From: an uncultured Duncaniella sp.
GTDB lineage: Bacteria > Bacteroidota > Bacteroidia > Bacteroidales > Muribaculaceae
Assembly: GCA_910584825.1 (NCBI GenBank)
Contig: CAJUCI010000009.1
Coordinates: 1 to 64,000 of the forward strand
DNA: 64,000 bases
Direction: 5' to 3'
This document shows positions 45,176 to 53,739 of this stretch, piece after piece; within the stretch, counting starts at the first letter, position 1; the number at the start of each line of letters is the position of its first letter. Made by a program: the position numbers and the translations under genes. Under the pieces are notes generated by a model. It saw only the letters and a program-made list of their open reading frames with translations, had not been told where the DNA came from and ran no database searches.

Positions 45176-46639
45176 TCAGAACGAGCGTTCGCGACGCGAG
45201 GCGTCGATGCGCAGGAGTATGAAGAGCAGGAATGTGAATCCCCACAGCGACGAGCCTCCGTAACTGAAGAACGGCAAGGGGATGCCGATGACTGGACACA
45301 AGCCTATCACCATGCCTATATTGATGGCTATGTGGAAAATAAAGTAGCTGGCCACGCAATAGGCATAGACGCGACCGAAGACCGTGGGCTGGCGTTCGGC
45401 TATCGACAGCACTCTTAGTATCAGTATGACGAAGAGCATCAGCACCACCGACGAGCCAACGAAGCCCTCCTCCTCGCCTATGGTGCAGAAGATGAAGTCA
45501 GTGTGCTGCTCGGGCACATATTTGAGCTTGGTCTGTGTGCCGTTGAGAAACCCCTTGCCCCACATGCCGCCCGAGCCTACGGCTATCTTTGACTGGTTGA
45601 CGTTATAGCCCACGCCCTGTAGGTCATCCTCAATGCCGAGAGCCACCTTAATACGCATCTGCTGGTGCTCCTTGAGCACCGAGGTGAACGTGTAGTTGAC
45701 CGAAAAAAGAAACGCTATCGACACCACAGCGGCACTGACCGTAATCATGAGGTTGCGCGCACGTGTCTTGAACATGAGCAGGACGCAGTAGACCAACGCC
45801 ACTCCTATCACGCCCAAGAAGAATACCAGGCCCGGCACCTCAAGGTTGACAAGCGTAAGCAATGCCGACACTACGCCGCTACCGATAAACCACAACGCCA
45901 CATTGCGCGCGGCCTCAGGCTCCTTGCAGTAGATGGCAAGCATGGCTACTATGAGCACCATTATCATTATGAACACCGCCGCCTGACCTGTAGGGATGCC
46001 GAGAAGCAGGGTATCGGTAAACTTAACCGCCACCACGAAAAACACCACCGCACACAGCGCGGCAAGCAGTATGAGTCCGCTCATTCCCTCACGATAGAGC
46101 ACAAAGAAGAGCGACATATACACGAGTGCCGAGCCGGTCTCGTTCTGCCCGAGAATGAGTATCACAGGCAGGAATATTATCATAAGGGCGCGGGCATAGT
46201 TCTTATTGGAGGCGTTGAGCGAGAAGTTGTAGCTCGAGAACAGTTTGGCAAGGCACAGCGCGGTGGCAAACTTGCCGAACTCGGCCGGCTGCAGACTCAT
46301 CGGGCCGAGCACGAGCCACGAGTGCGAGCCCTTGATGTCAGGAGCTATAAATATGGTTATCAGCAACAAAAGCAACAATCCGGCATAGACAACATAGGCA
46401 TAATTCTCATACACACGCACGTCAATGAGAAGTATCACCAGTCCGAGTGCAAGCGAGAGACCAATCCATCGGAACTGCTTGCCTGAAAACTCGGCAAAGC
46501 TCAACATATTGGCGTGGTCAAAGTCATAGCTGGCCGCATAGATGCTCACCATGCCAAGGGTCACAAGGATAAGATAAAGTATCACCGTGAACCAGTCGAC
46601 ATACTTGAACACCGAGGCTGTTGACTCCTTCTGCTGCAT
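45176..46639 (-). CDS. rodA: rod-shape peptidoglycan polymerase RodA
   Basis: SEDS-family glycosyltransferase of the elongasome, an inner-membrane protein of 487 residues. About ten or more helices. The SEDS signature near the C terminus reads GIPLPFFSYGGSSLWGFTFL. Other conserved parts are GSHSWLVLGPMSLQPAEFGK (about residues 104-123) and QTKLKYVPEQHTDFIFCTIG. It is longer than E. coli RodA (about 370) because of extra helices in the middle, around residues 210-305. Partner PBP2 lies just upstream. Confidence 0.94.
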   Translation of the reverse strand: MQQKESTASVFKYVDWFTVILYLILVTLGMVSIYAASYDFDHANMLSFAEFSGKQFRWIGLSLALGLVILLIDVRVYENYAYVVYAGLLLLLLITIFIAPDIKGSHSWLVLGPMSLQPAEFGKFATALCLAKLFSSYNFSLNASNKNYARALMIIFLPVILILGQNETGSALVYMSLFFVLYREGMSGLILLAALCAVVFFVVAVKFTDTLLLGIPTGQAAVFIMIMVLIVAMLAIYCKEPEAARNVALWFIGSGVVSALLTLVNLEVPGLVFFLGVIGVALVYCVLLMFKTRARNLMITVSAAVVSIAFLFSVNYTFTSVLKEHQQMRIKVALGIEDDLQGVGYNVNQSKIAVGSGGMWGKGFLNGTQTKLKYVPEQHTDFIFCTIGEEEGFVGSSVVLMLFVILILRVLSIAERQPTVFGRVYAYCVASYFIFHIAINIGMVIGLCPVIGIPLPFFSYGGSSLWGFTFLLFILLRIDASRRERSF

Positions 46640-46742
46640 TTCTTGTGAAAATTAAGAATTGAGAATTAAAAATTAAAAATTCAGCGTCACCAAACCGGCT
46701 TGCCAAAATTGCTAATTACTAATTACTAATTGCTAATTAAGA
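46640..46742. repeat. A/T-rich tandem-like spacer between mrdA and rodA
   Basis: About 100 bases with AATTAAAAATT units at 46650-46680 and TAATTACTAATTACTAATTG units at 46711-46740. It interrupts an otherwise tight operon; no ORF is seen. Confidence 0.6.
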
Positions 46743-48605
46743 TTAGTGTTTCTTCGTTCCCGCATACTGAATGGTATTGCTCTGAAGCATACGCTCCTCG
46801 AGATACTTACGCTCAGGCGGGATGTAGCCTCGCAGATACTTCTCCATGACGAGCGAACCGATAGGCACACCGAACGTGGCACCGAAACCGGCATTCTCGA
46901 CATATACGGCAATCGCAATCTTGGGGTCGTGATACGGGGCGAAACCCATGAAGGCCGAGTGGTCGCGGCCATGCGGATTCTGCGCCGTACCCGTCTTACC
47001 ACACACCTCGATGTCAGCAAGATTGGCCACGCGGCACGTACCGCCGGTCACAGCCATGCGCATACCCTCGGCAACCTCCTCATACCATCGGCGGTCAATC
47101 GAAGTGTCGTGCCGCTCAAGATACTCGCCCGGCACGACCGTGTCCTGAATCTCCTTCACAACATGGGGCGTTATATAGTGTCCACGGTTGGCTATAGTGG
47201 CCGAGAGGTTGGCTATCTGGAGCGGCGTGGCGAGAATCTCACCCTGACCGATGGCGATTGATATTACAGTAGTCGCGCTCCAGTGGCCGTCGCCGTAACG
47301 CTTGTTGTAGAAATCCACATTGGGGATGAATCCTCGGTACTCGCCCGGGAGGTCGATGCCGAGTTTGTAGCCGTAGCCCTGCGACACCATATGATTCTTC
47401 CATATGTCAAACGCCTTGGCCACAGTGCCATACTTACCCTTCTTGTCAATCATGTTTTTCAGTCCCCAGCAGAAATATGCGTTACACGAGGTCTGCAACG
47501 CCGGTTTGAGCGGCAGTGGCGAACCGTGGCCGTGACAGCCCACCTTGAGTCGGCCGAGGATGAATCCGTGATAACAGGGATAGGGGGTTGCGGGGGTGAT
47601 GATGCCCTCCTGCAGGAATATCAGGCCCTGTGTGGGCTTGAAGGTCGAGCCGGGGGGATATGTGGCCTGGATAGCGCGGTTGAGCAGCGGCTTGTCAAGG
47701 TCGCGCATCATCTTGTTGTAGTTGTTACCGCGCTCGCGACCCACGAGGAGCGTGGGGTCATATGACGGGGCGGTGACGAGACACAGCACCTCGCCCGTCG
47801 ACGGCTCGATGGCCACGACGGCACCTTTCTTATTGACCATCAGCGACTCGGCATACTGCTGGAGTTCGATATTCAGACTCAGCTTGATATTCTTTCCGGC
47901 CACAGCCTCACGGTCAAGCGCGCCCTCCTCATATCGGCCCTGTATGCGGCCGAGGGCGTCACGCATGAGCACCTCGGTGCCCTTCACGCCACGCAGAAAC
48001 CGCTCGTAAGTGTGTTCCACGCCGATGTCGCCCATGTAGTCGCCGCGCATGTAGTAGGGGTCCTTCTCCATATCGGCGGGCGACACCTCGCGGATGTTGC
48101 CGAGCACGTTGGAAGCGCATTTGTAATTATACTCGCGCAGGATGCGTTTCTGTATATAGAAACCGGGGAAACGGTAAAGTTTCTCCTGCAGGCGACCATA
48201 CTCTTCGGCCGAAAGGTGCGACAGCAGCTTCTGAGGCGAGTAAGGCGACCATCCGGGATTGCGACGCTTGTCGCGCATGTCGGTCATGCGCTTCACCAGG
48301 TCTTCGGGGGTGATGTTGACAGCCTGGCAGAAGTCGAGCGTGTCAAAGTCCTTGATGTCGCGCGGGATGACCATCACGTCATAAGCCGGCTGGTTATATA
48401 CGACAAGACGTCCGTCACGGTCATAGATTATGCCTCGCGACGGATACACAGCCTTGCGGAGAAATGCGTTGGAATCGGCAAAGTCCTTGTATTTCGCCTC
48501 CATCACCTGGAGGTTGAAAAGGCGTATCACATATATTATAGCTATGATAACTATGAAACCGCCTATGACATATTGCCTCTTGGCCAGGTTATAGTCTTTT
48601 CTCAC
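46743..48605 (-). CDS. mrdA: penicillin-binding protein 2 (elongasome transpeptidase)
   Basis: Periplasmic DD-transpeptidase anchored by one N-terminal helix (YVIGGFIVIIAIIYVIRLFN). 620 residues. The PBP dimer domain is followed by the transpeptidase domain: SxxK in YPPGSTFKPTQG, SxN in LQTSCNAYFCWG and KTG in VCGKTGTAQNPHG. Cross-links peptidoglycan with RodA. The start overlaps the mreD end by 17 bases. The C terminus ends with a hydrophilic tail (LQSNTIQYAGTKKH). Confidence 0.95.
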   Translation of the reverse strand: MRKDYNLAKRQYVIGGFIVIIAIIYVIRLFNLQVMEAKYKDFADSNAFLRKAVYPSRGIIYDRDGRLVVYNQPAYDVMVIPRDIKDFDTLDFCQAVNITPEDLVKRMTDMRDKRRNPGWSPYSPQKLLSHLSAEEYGRLQEKLYRFPGFYIQKRILREYNYKCASNVLGNIREVSPADMEKDPYYMRGDYMGDIGVEHTYERFLRGVKGTEVLMRDALGRIQGRYEEGALDREAVAGKNIKLSLNIELQQYAESLMVNKKGAVVAIEPSTGEVLCLVTAPSYDPTLLVGRERGNNYNKMMRDLDKPLLNRAIQATYPPGSTFKPTQGLIFLQEGIITPATPYPCYHGFILGRLKVGCHGHGSPLPLKPALQTSCNAYFCWGLKNMIDKKGKYGTVAKAFDIWKNHMVSQGYGYKLGIDLPGEYRGFIPNVDFYNKRYGDGHWSATTVISIAIGQGEILATPLQIANLSATIANRGHYITPHVVKEIQDTVVPGEYLERHDTSIDRRWYEEVAEGMRMAVTGGTCRVANLADIEVCGKTGTAQNPHGRDHSAFMGFAPYHDPKIAIAVYVENAGFGATFGVPIGSLVMEKYLRGYIPPERKYLEERMLQSNTIQYAGTKKH

Positions 48606-49110
48606 TTCGTGGAGTCATTATTGAGTCGATGCCGAGCATCACTATCAGCGACAGGATGGTGCTGAACACGATGCGAAGCACGAGCTGGAGAGGGTTGAAA
48701 AAGGTAAAGGCTTCGATGATGAAAATGAGAGTGCAGTAGATGAGGGTCATGGTGAGGAGATACTTCATGAACGCCGCAGTGCCGAGCGAGAGCATCGACG
48801 GCTCGGGGCGTGTGAGGTCCTCCTCACGGGGGACGTAGAGCCTGAGCACAGGACGCCTGAGCATGGCAAGCACCGTACACGACAGCGCATTCATGCCATA
48901 GGTGTCGGAAAAGATGTCGACAATCAGTCCGAGAAAAAAACCTATGGTGAGGGTCCAGTTGAGCGACAGCGTGATGGGCAGACGGATAATGAGGTAGATG
49001 AACACCATAGGCACGGCGACATTGAACAGGCAAATGTGGTTGAACACTATCACCTGTGCAAGCACCAGTATGAATCCGAGCAGCATAAACTGCAGTGTGG
49101 TCTTGCTCAT
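48589..49110 (-). CDS. mreD: rod shape-determining protein MreD
   Basis: Small polytopic inner-membrane protein of 173 residues with about five helices, typical in size and position between mreC and mrdA. The stretch LNWTLTIGFFLGLIVDIFSD, with an Asp next to G-rich helix ends, is characteristic of MreD. It connects MreBC with the PBP2/RodA synthase. Confidence 0.9.
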   Translation of the reverse strand: MSKTTLQFMLLGFILVLAQVIVFNHICLFNVAVPMVFIYLIIRLPITLSLNWTLTIGFFLGLIVDIFSDTYGMNALSCTVLAMLRRPVLRLYVPREEDLTRPEPSMLSLGTAAFMKYLLTMTLIYCTLIFIIEAFTFFNPLQLVLRIVFSTILSLIVMLGIDSIMTPRSEKRL

Positions 49111-49176
49111 CGCGTCACGTAGTCAGTGGGGGTATGGGTGTGTGGATGGATTTCCGGGAAGAGAAAAATGGTGGTC

Positions 49177-50031
49177 TTACTCAATGTTCTTAATCTCAAG
49201 CTCCTTCTCCACCGTTGCAAGCTCATGACGCATGTTGTCGCGGATGACGCGCACGGTCGAGAGCGTGGAGAAGTCGGTAAAGAGCTTAACGCGCAGCGTG
49301 TAGAAATTGTCCTCGATGTCGCGGGTGCTCGATAGCACGGTGCCCACCGGCACACCCTCGGGAAACACCGACGAGTAACCGCTGGTGACAATCGTGTCGC
49401 CCGGCATGAACTCGGAGTGCTTGGGCAGCTCCTCGAGTATCGCCTCGGTGGGGTCCTGGCCGTCCCATACGAGCGAGCCTACCTGGTCATGCCCCTTGAC
49501 CTTGCACGAGAGGCGCAGATAGGGGTTAAGCACCGATATGAGTCGGGCCGTATGGTCGCCCACGACATTTACTATGCCCACGATGCCGTTCTGGTCCATC
49601 ACACCCATCTCAGGCTCGATGCCGTCCAGACGCCCCTTCTCTATGGTTATATAGTTGTGGGCGCGGTTGATGGAGTTGTTGATGACGTGGGCTATTATGA
49701 AGTGATAGCGCGAGAGGGCCGAGTCGACGGTCATGGTGTCGGCATAAGCCTGCTGATGATAGCCGCGTATCACCTCGTTGAGGCGGTAAATCTCAAGCTC
49801 GAGGTCAGAGTTGCGACGCTGCAGGTCCTCATTAATCTCCTTGAGGGAGAAATAGGACGTGACACTGTTGGTGGCCCTGTAGAGGCCCGACGATACCTCG
49901 TTGGCCGACGTCAGATACACATGATGCTGGAACGGGTTGCCCGAGAAGAGCAACACGCACCCGGCTATCACGTAAACGACGAACAGGAACCACGAACTGT
50001 AGCGTACAAAAAATTTCAGCAGCTCGCTCAC
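49177..50031 (-). CDS. mreC: rod shape-determining protein MreC
   Basis: Bitopic protein of 284 residues. The N-terminal membrane helix FLFVVYVIAGCVLLFSG is followed by a coiled coil (about residues 62-90, INEDLQRRNSDLELEIYRLN) and two periplasmic beta-barrels. Typical pieces are NYITIEKGRLDGIEPEMGVM and PGDTIVTSGYSSVFPEGVPV. It activates PBP2/RodA. It is separated from mreB by a hairpin that may cut its expression relative to mreB. Confidence 0.93.
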   Translation of the reverse strand: MSELLKFFVRYSSWFLFVVYVIAGCVLLFSGNPFQHHVYLTSANEVSSGLYRATNSVTSYFSLKEINEDLQRRNSDLELEIYRLNEVIRGYHQQAYADTMTVDSALSRYHFIIAHVINNSINRAHNYITIEKGRLDGIEPEMGVMDQNGIVGIVNVVGDHTARLISVLNPYLRLSCKVKGHDQVGSLVWDGQDPTEAILEELPKHSEFMPGDTIVTSGYSSVFPEGVPVGTVLSSTRDIEDNFYTLRVKLFTDFSTLSTVRVIRDNMRHELATVEKELEIKNIE

Positions 50032-50051
50032 TGTTAACTATGCTCTAAAAG

Positions 50052-50080
50052 ATTCACCCCGGATGGAAGTCGGGGTGAAT
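50052..50080 (-). terminator. hairpin between mreB and mreC
   Basis: ATTCACCCC (50052-50060) pairs with GGGGTGAAT (50072-50080), a 9-bp GC-containing stem with an 11-base loop. On the transcribed (minus) strand it is followed directly by CTTTTAG. It sits just after the mreB stop, so it can act as a partial intrinsic terminator within the operon. Confidence 0.65.
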
Positions 50081-50088
50081 GAAATAAT

Positions 50089-51108
50089 TTACCTGATGAG
50101 GAATGAGAATGTCTCGATGTTCTTGAGGGCCACGCCTGTACCCTTGGCCACTGCGAGGAGGGGGTCCTCGGCGATGTGGAACTGGATACCGATTTTGTCG
50201 GTCAGACGCTTGTCAAGACCGCGGAGCATGGCACCGCCGCCGGCAAGGAAGATGCCGTTCATGACGATGTCGGAGTAAAGCTCGGGGGGAGTCTCGTCAA
50301 GAGCCTGGAGCACGGCGGCCTCGATGCGCGAGATTGACTTCTCGATGCAGTGCGAGATTTCCTGATAGCTGACAGGCACCTCCATAGGCAGGGCGGTCAT
50401 CTTGTTGGGGCCGTGAACGATGAAGTCTTCCGGCGGATTCTCAAGCTCGGTGAGTGCCGAACCCACGTGAATCTTAATCATCTCGGCTGTGCGCTCGCCC
50501 ACCTTGACGTTGTGCACGCGGCTCATGTGCTCCATGATGTCGTCGGTGAGGTCGTCACCGGCCACCTGGATACTCTTGTTTGACACGATGCCGCCGAGCG
50601 AGATTACAGCAATCTCGGTGGTGCCGCCGCCTATGTCGACAATCATGTTACCCTGAGGCGCGAGCACGTCGATGCCGATACCGAGGGCTGCGGCCATAGG
50701 CTCGTATATCATGTAGACATCACGTCCGCCGGCATGCTCCGACGAGTCACGCACGGCACGAATCTCCACCTCGGTTGAGCCTGAGGGGATACCCACCACC
50801 ATCTTCATCGAGGGTGAGAACCAGTTGCTCTTCGAGCTGGCCTTCTTGATGAGGCCGCGTATCATCATCTCGGCGGCGTTGAAGTTGGCAATCACGCCCT
50901 TGCGGAGCGGGCGGATGGTCTCGATGCCGTCGTTCTCCTTGCCCTGCATGAGCTTGGCCTCGCGACCCACGGCAATGAGCTTGCCGGTGCGCTTCTCGAG
51001 GGCTACAATCGAGGGCTCGTCGATGACGATTTTGTCGTTGTGTATGATGATAGTATTGGCCGTACCGAGGTCAATGGCTATCTCTTTGGTTAATGAAAAA
51101 AGTCCCAT
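50089..51108 (-). CDS. mreB: actin-like cell-shape protein MreB
   Basis: Cytoplasmic actin homologue of 339 residues that guides lateral wall synthesis. ATP-binding phosphate 1 motif: IAIDLGTANTIIIHNDKIVI near residue 10. Phosphate 2 is MIVDIGGGTTEIAVISLGG (about residues 155-173), and the adenosine motif is GIFLAGGGAMLRGLDKRL near 292-309. The start is 30 bases after purH. Confidence 0.97.
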   Translation of the reverse strand: MGLFSLTKEIAIDLGTANTIIIHNDKIVIDEPSIVALEKRTGKLIAVGREAKLMQGKENDGIETIRPLRKGVIANFNAAEMMIRGLIKKASSKSNWFSPSMKMVVGIPSGSTEVEIRAVRDSSEHAGGRDVYMIYEPMAAALGIGIDVLAPQGNMIVDIGGGTTEIAVISLGGIVSNKSIQVAGDDLTDDIMEHMSRVHNVKVGERTAEMIKIHVGSALTELENPPEDFIVHGPNKMTALPMEVPVSYQEISHCIEKSISRIEAAVLQALDETPPELYSDIVMNGIFLAGGGAMLRGLDKRLTDKIGIQFHIAEDPLLAVAKGTGVALKNIETFSFLIR

Positions 51109-51137
51109 TTATATAATAATGTGTTTTAGGGAGAGGT

Positions 51138-52682
51138 TTAATGCTTGAAATGGCGGAAACCTGTGGTCACCATTGCCATGCCGTGCTCGTCACAGTAAGC
51201 CACACTCTCGGCGTCGCGGATTGAGCCTCCGGGGTGGATTACCGAAGTGATGCCTGCCTCGCCTGCAATCTGCACGCAGTCGGGGAAGGGGAAGAAGGCG
51301 TCAGAGGCCATGACGGCACCCTGAAGGTCGTGGCCGAATGAGCGGGCCTTCTCGATGGCCTGCTTGAGGGCATCGACACGCGAGGTCTGACCCACACCGC
51401 TGGCGAGGAGCATGCCGTCCTTGGCAAGCACGATGGCGTTGCTCTTGGAGTTCTTGACAATCCTGTTGGCGAAAAGCAGGTCGGCGGCCTGAGCCTCGGT
51501 TACGGCGAGCTTGGTCACCTGGTTAAGCTCGGCGGGGTTCTCAATCTTGAGGTCGCGGTCCTGAACGAGCGCGCCGTTGAGACATGAGCGGAACTGGCGG
51601 GTAGTGGTCAGGGGAGCCCTCTGGATGAGGATGATGCGGTTCTTTTTCTGCTTGAGTATCTCAAGAGCCTCGGGGGTATAGGCGGGGGCGATGATTACCT
51701 CGAAGAAAATCTTGTTGATTTCCTCGGCGGCATCGGCCTCGACTGTGCCGTTGGTGATGAGCACGCCGCCAAATGCGCTGACGGGGTCGCCGGCGAGCGC
51801 GTCCTTCCATGCCTCGGCGATGGTGGGGCGTGATGCGAGACCGCATGCATTGTTGTGCTTGAGCACAGCGAATGTCGGGTCGGTAAACTCTGAGATGAGG
51901 CTTACGGCAGCGTCAATGTCGAGGAGGTTGTTATAGGAAATCTCCTTGCCGTGAAGCTGCTCGAACATGGCATCGAAATCGCCGTAGAATGTGCCCTTCT
52001 GGTGGGGATTCTCGCCGTAACGCATGGTCTTGGCGTCGTCAAAGGCGATGCGGAGCTCGTCGCAGGGAGCGATGGGACTCTCGACGGCTGTCGATGCGAA
52101 GTAGTTGTAGATGTCGGTGTCATAGCCTGACGACACGGCGAAAGCCTGTCCGGCAAACCAGCGACGCTCCTCGAGCGACGACTCTGCGCCGTTGCGCTTG
52201 AGCATCTCGGCGAGGGGTGCATACTGAGCCTTGGAGGCCACGATGATGACATCGTTATAGTTCTTGGCCGCACCACGGATGAGCGAGATGCCGCCTATGT
52301 CAATCTTCTCGATGATGTCGGCCTCGGATGCGCCTGAGGCCACTGTCGCGCTGAAGGGATAGAGGTCGACAATCACGAGGTCAATCTCGGGGATGTCATA
52401 CTGCGCTATCTGGGCGCGGTCGCCCTCATTGTCGCGACGATTCAGGATTCCGCCAAACACTTTGGGGTGCAGCGTCTTGACACGGCCACCGAGAATCGAG
52501 GGATAGCCGGTAAGGTCCTCTACGGCAGCACAGGGATAGCCGAGCTCCTCAATAAAGGAGCGGGTACCGCCGGTGGAGAGGAATGACACACCGTTGTTGT
52601 GGAGGAGCGAAAGGATTTCTTCGAGCCCGTCTTTGTGAAACACTGATACGAGCGCGGTCTTAATGCGTTTATTATCTGACAT
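51138..52682 (-). CDS. purH: bifunctional AICAR transformylase / IMP cyclohydrolase
   Basis: Last two steps of purine synthesis, in 514 residues. The N-terminal IMP cyclohydrolase domain (about 1-190) shows ALVSVFHKDGLEEIL, LSTGGTRSFIEELG and GGRVKTLHPKVFGGIL. The transformylase domain has the catalytic Lys-His in AVLKHNNACGLASRP and MRYGENPHQKGTFYG, and ends VIHPGGSIRDAESVAYCDEH. Upstream of mreB on the same strand, an arrangement common in Bacteroidales. Confidence 0.97.
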   Translation of the reverse strand: MSDNKRIKTALVSVFHKDGLEEILSLLHNNGVSFLSTGGTRSFIEELGYPCAAVEDLTGYPSILGGRVKTLHPKVFGGILNRRDNEGDRAQIAQYDIPEIDLVIVDLYPFSATVASGASEADIIEKIDIGGISLIRGAAKNYNDVIIVASKAQYAPLAEMLKRNGAESSLEERRWFAGQAFAVSSGYDTDIYNYFASTAVESPIAPCDELRIAFDDAKTMRYGENPHQKGTFYGDFDAMFEQLHGKEISYNNLLDIDAAVSLISEFTDPTFAVLKHNNACGLASRPTIAEAWKDALAGDPVSAFGGVLITNGTVEADAAEEINKIFFEVIIAPAYTPEALEILKQKKNRIILIQRAPLTTTRQFRSCLNGALVQDRDLKIENPAELNQVTKLAVTEAQAADLLFANRIVKNSKSNAIVLAKDGMLLASGVGQTSRVDALKQAIEKARSFGHDLQGAVMASDAFFPFPDCVQIAGEAGITSVIHPGGSIRDAESVAYCDEHGMAMVTTGFRHFKH

Positions 52683-52711
52683 GAGGGTAGCTATTGGATT
52701 TTTTCAGAGTG

Positions 52712-52719
52712 CAAAGTTA
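52712..52719 (-). promoter_or_regulatory. -7 box upstream of purH
   Basis: The minus strand reads TAACTTTG, matching TAnnTTTG, 29 bases before the purH ATG. No good -33 TTTG is present. It may drive purH and the mre/rod genes behind it. Confidence 0.5.
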
Positions 52720-52824
52720 GTGAATTTTACTCACTTAATGAAGAGAGCGTCATAAGTTTTAAGAAACTTTTTTTCTACAGCCCTATTGTGCGCGATATGT
52801 GACAACTGTGGGGACATTCGCGCA

Positions 52825-53703
52825 TCATTCGAGACTTCCTATCACGAGGAAGGTCAGGCCGATGAGCAGAAGCGTGAGGTCGATGAGCTTGAGGCGGATA
52901 TTCTTCTCATGCAGGGCTATCACGCCATAGAAGAACGACACTATCACACTGCCGCGACGTATCATCGACACGACGGCTATCATCGAGCCTTCGATTGACA
53001 GGGAGTAGAAATAAGCGATGTCGGCCACGGTGAGAAACACCGAGATGAACGGTATAGACCACCGCCAGCGCAGCGGGGTGGTGACATGCGTGGCCTTCAT
53101 GATGACGGTGAGTGTCAGGCCCATGATTACGAGCTGATAGAGCGAATACCAGGCCTGGACCTCGAGCGGCTCGAAGCGCGAGAGCAGATACTTGTCATAT
53201 AGCGCACTGACCGCACCGAGGGCGGTGGCTCCGATGGCCATCCACACCCAGCGGCTGCTCTTGAGCGAGAATCCCTCCTTGCCCCCCACCCTGCTGATGA
53301 AGAAGAGCGACCAGAAGCCGAGCAGCACACCGGCCCACTGCCAGAGGTTGAGACGCTCGCCGAAGATGATAAGCGCGCCTACGAGCACGAGCACAGGGCG
53401 CGAGGCGTTGACCGGCCCGGCTATGGTGAGCGGCAGATGCTTGATGCTCGCATAGCCCAGCAGCCACGAGCCGAGCACTATGCCCGACTTTATGAGTATG
53501 AACCCGTGGCCGGCAAGAGTGCCGCCGAGGCCGTAATTGCCGTGCATCAGCCCGACCACAATCACGGGGAGCATGAAGAGCGCGCCGAAACATGTGTTGA
53601 GAAAGAGCACCCCGAGGACGTTGTTGCCGTCCACAGAGAGCTTTTTCATCACATCATAGAATCCCAGACACAGGGCCGAGAGTGTAGCAAGCAGTACCCA
53701 CAT
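52825..53703 (-). CDS. EamA/DMT-family transporter
   Basis: Inner-membrane protein of 292 residues with ten helices in two EamA repeats (residues ~1-130 and ~150-290). Recognisable stretches are ALCLGFYDVMKKLSVDGNNV, GPVNASRPVLVLVGALIIFG and SMIRRGSVIVSFFYGVIALH near the end. Drug/metabolite exporters of this type move amino acids, nucleotides or sugars; substrate unknown. It lies 36 bases after the SulP gene on the same strand. Confidence 0.87.
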   Translation of the reverse strand: MWVLLATLSALCLGFYDVMKKLSVDGNNVLGVLFLNTCFGALFMLPVIVVGLMHGNYGLGGTLAGHGFILIKSGIVLGSWLLGYASIKHLPLTIAGPVNASRPVLVLVGALIIFGERLNLWQWAGVLLGFWSLFFISRVGGKEGFSLKSSRWVWMAIGATALGAVSALYDKYLLSRFEPLEVQAWYSLYQLVIMGLTLTVIMKATHVTTPLRWRWSIPFISVFLTVADIAYFYSLSIEGSMIAVVSMIRRGSVIVSFFYGVIALHEKNIRLKLIDLTLLLIGLTFLVIGSLE

Positions 53704-53739
53704 ACTACGTAATGGTTTATATCACCGAATATAAAAGGA

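Noticed and set aside
45665..46486. 273-codon plus-strand frame opposite rodA
   Set aside because: Antisense to rodA; the translation is rich in His, Arg and Glu without hydrophobic periodicity, as expected from reverse-reading membrane helices.
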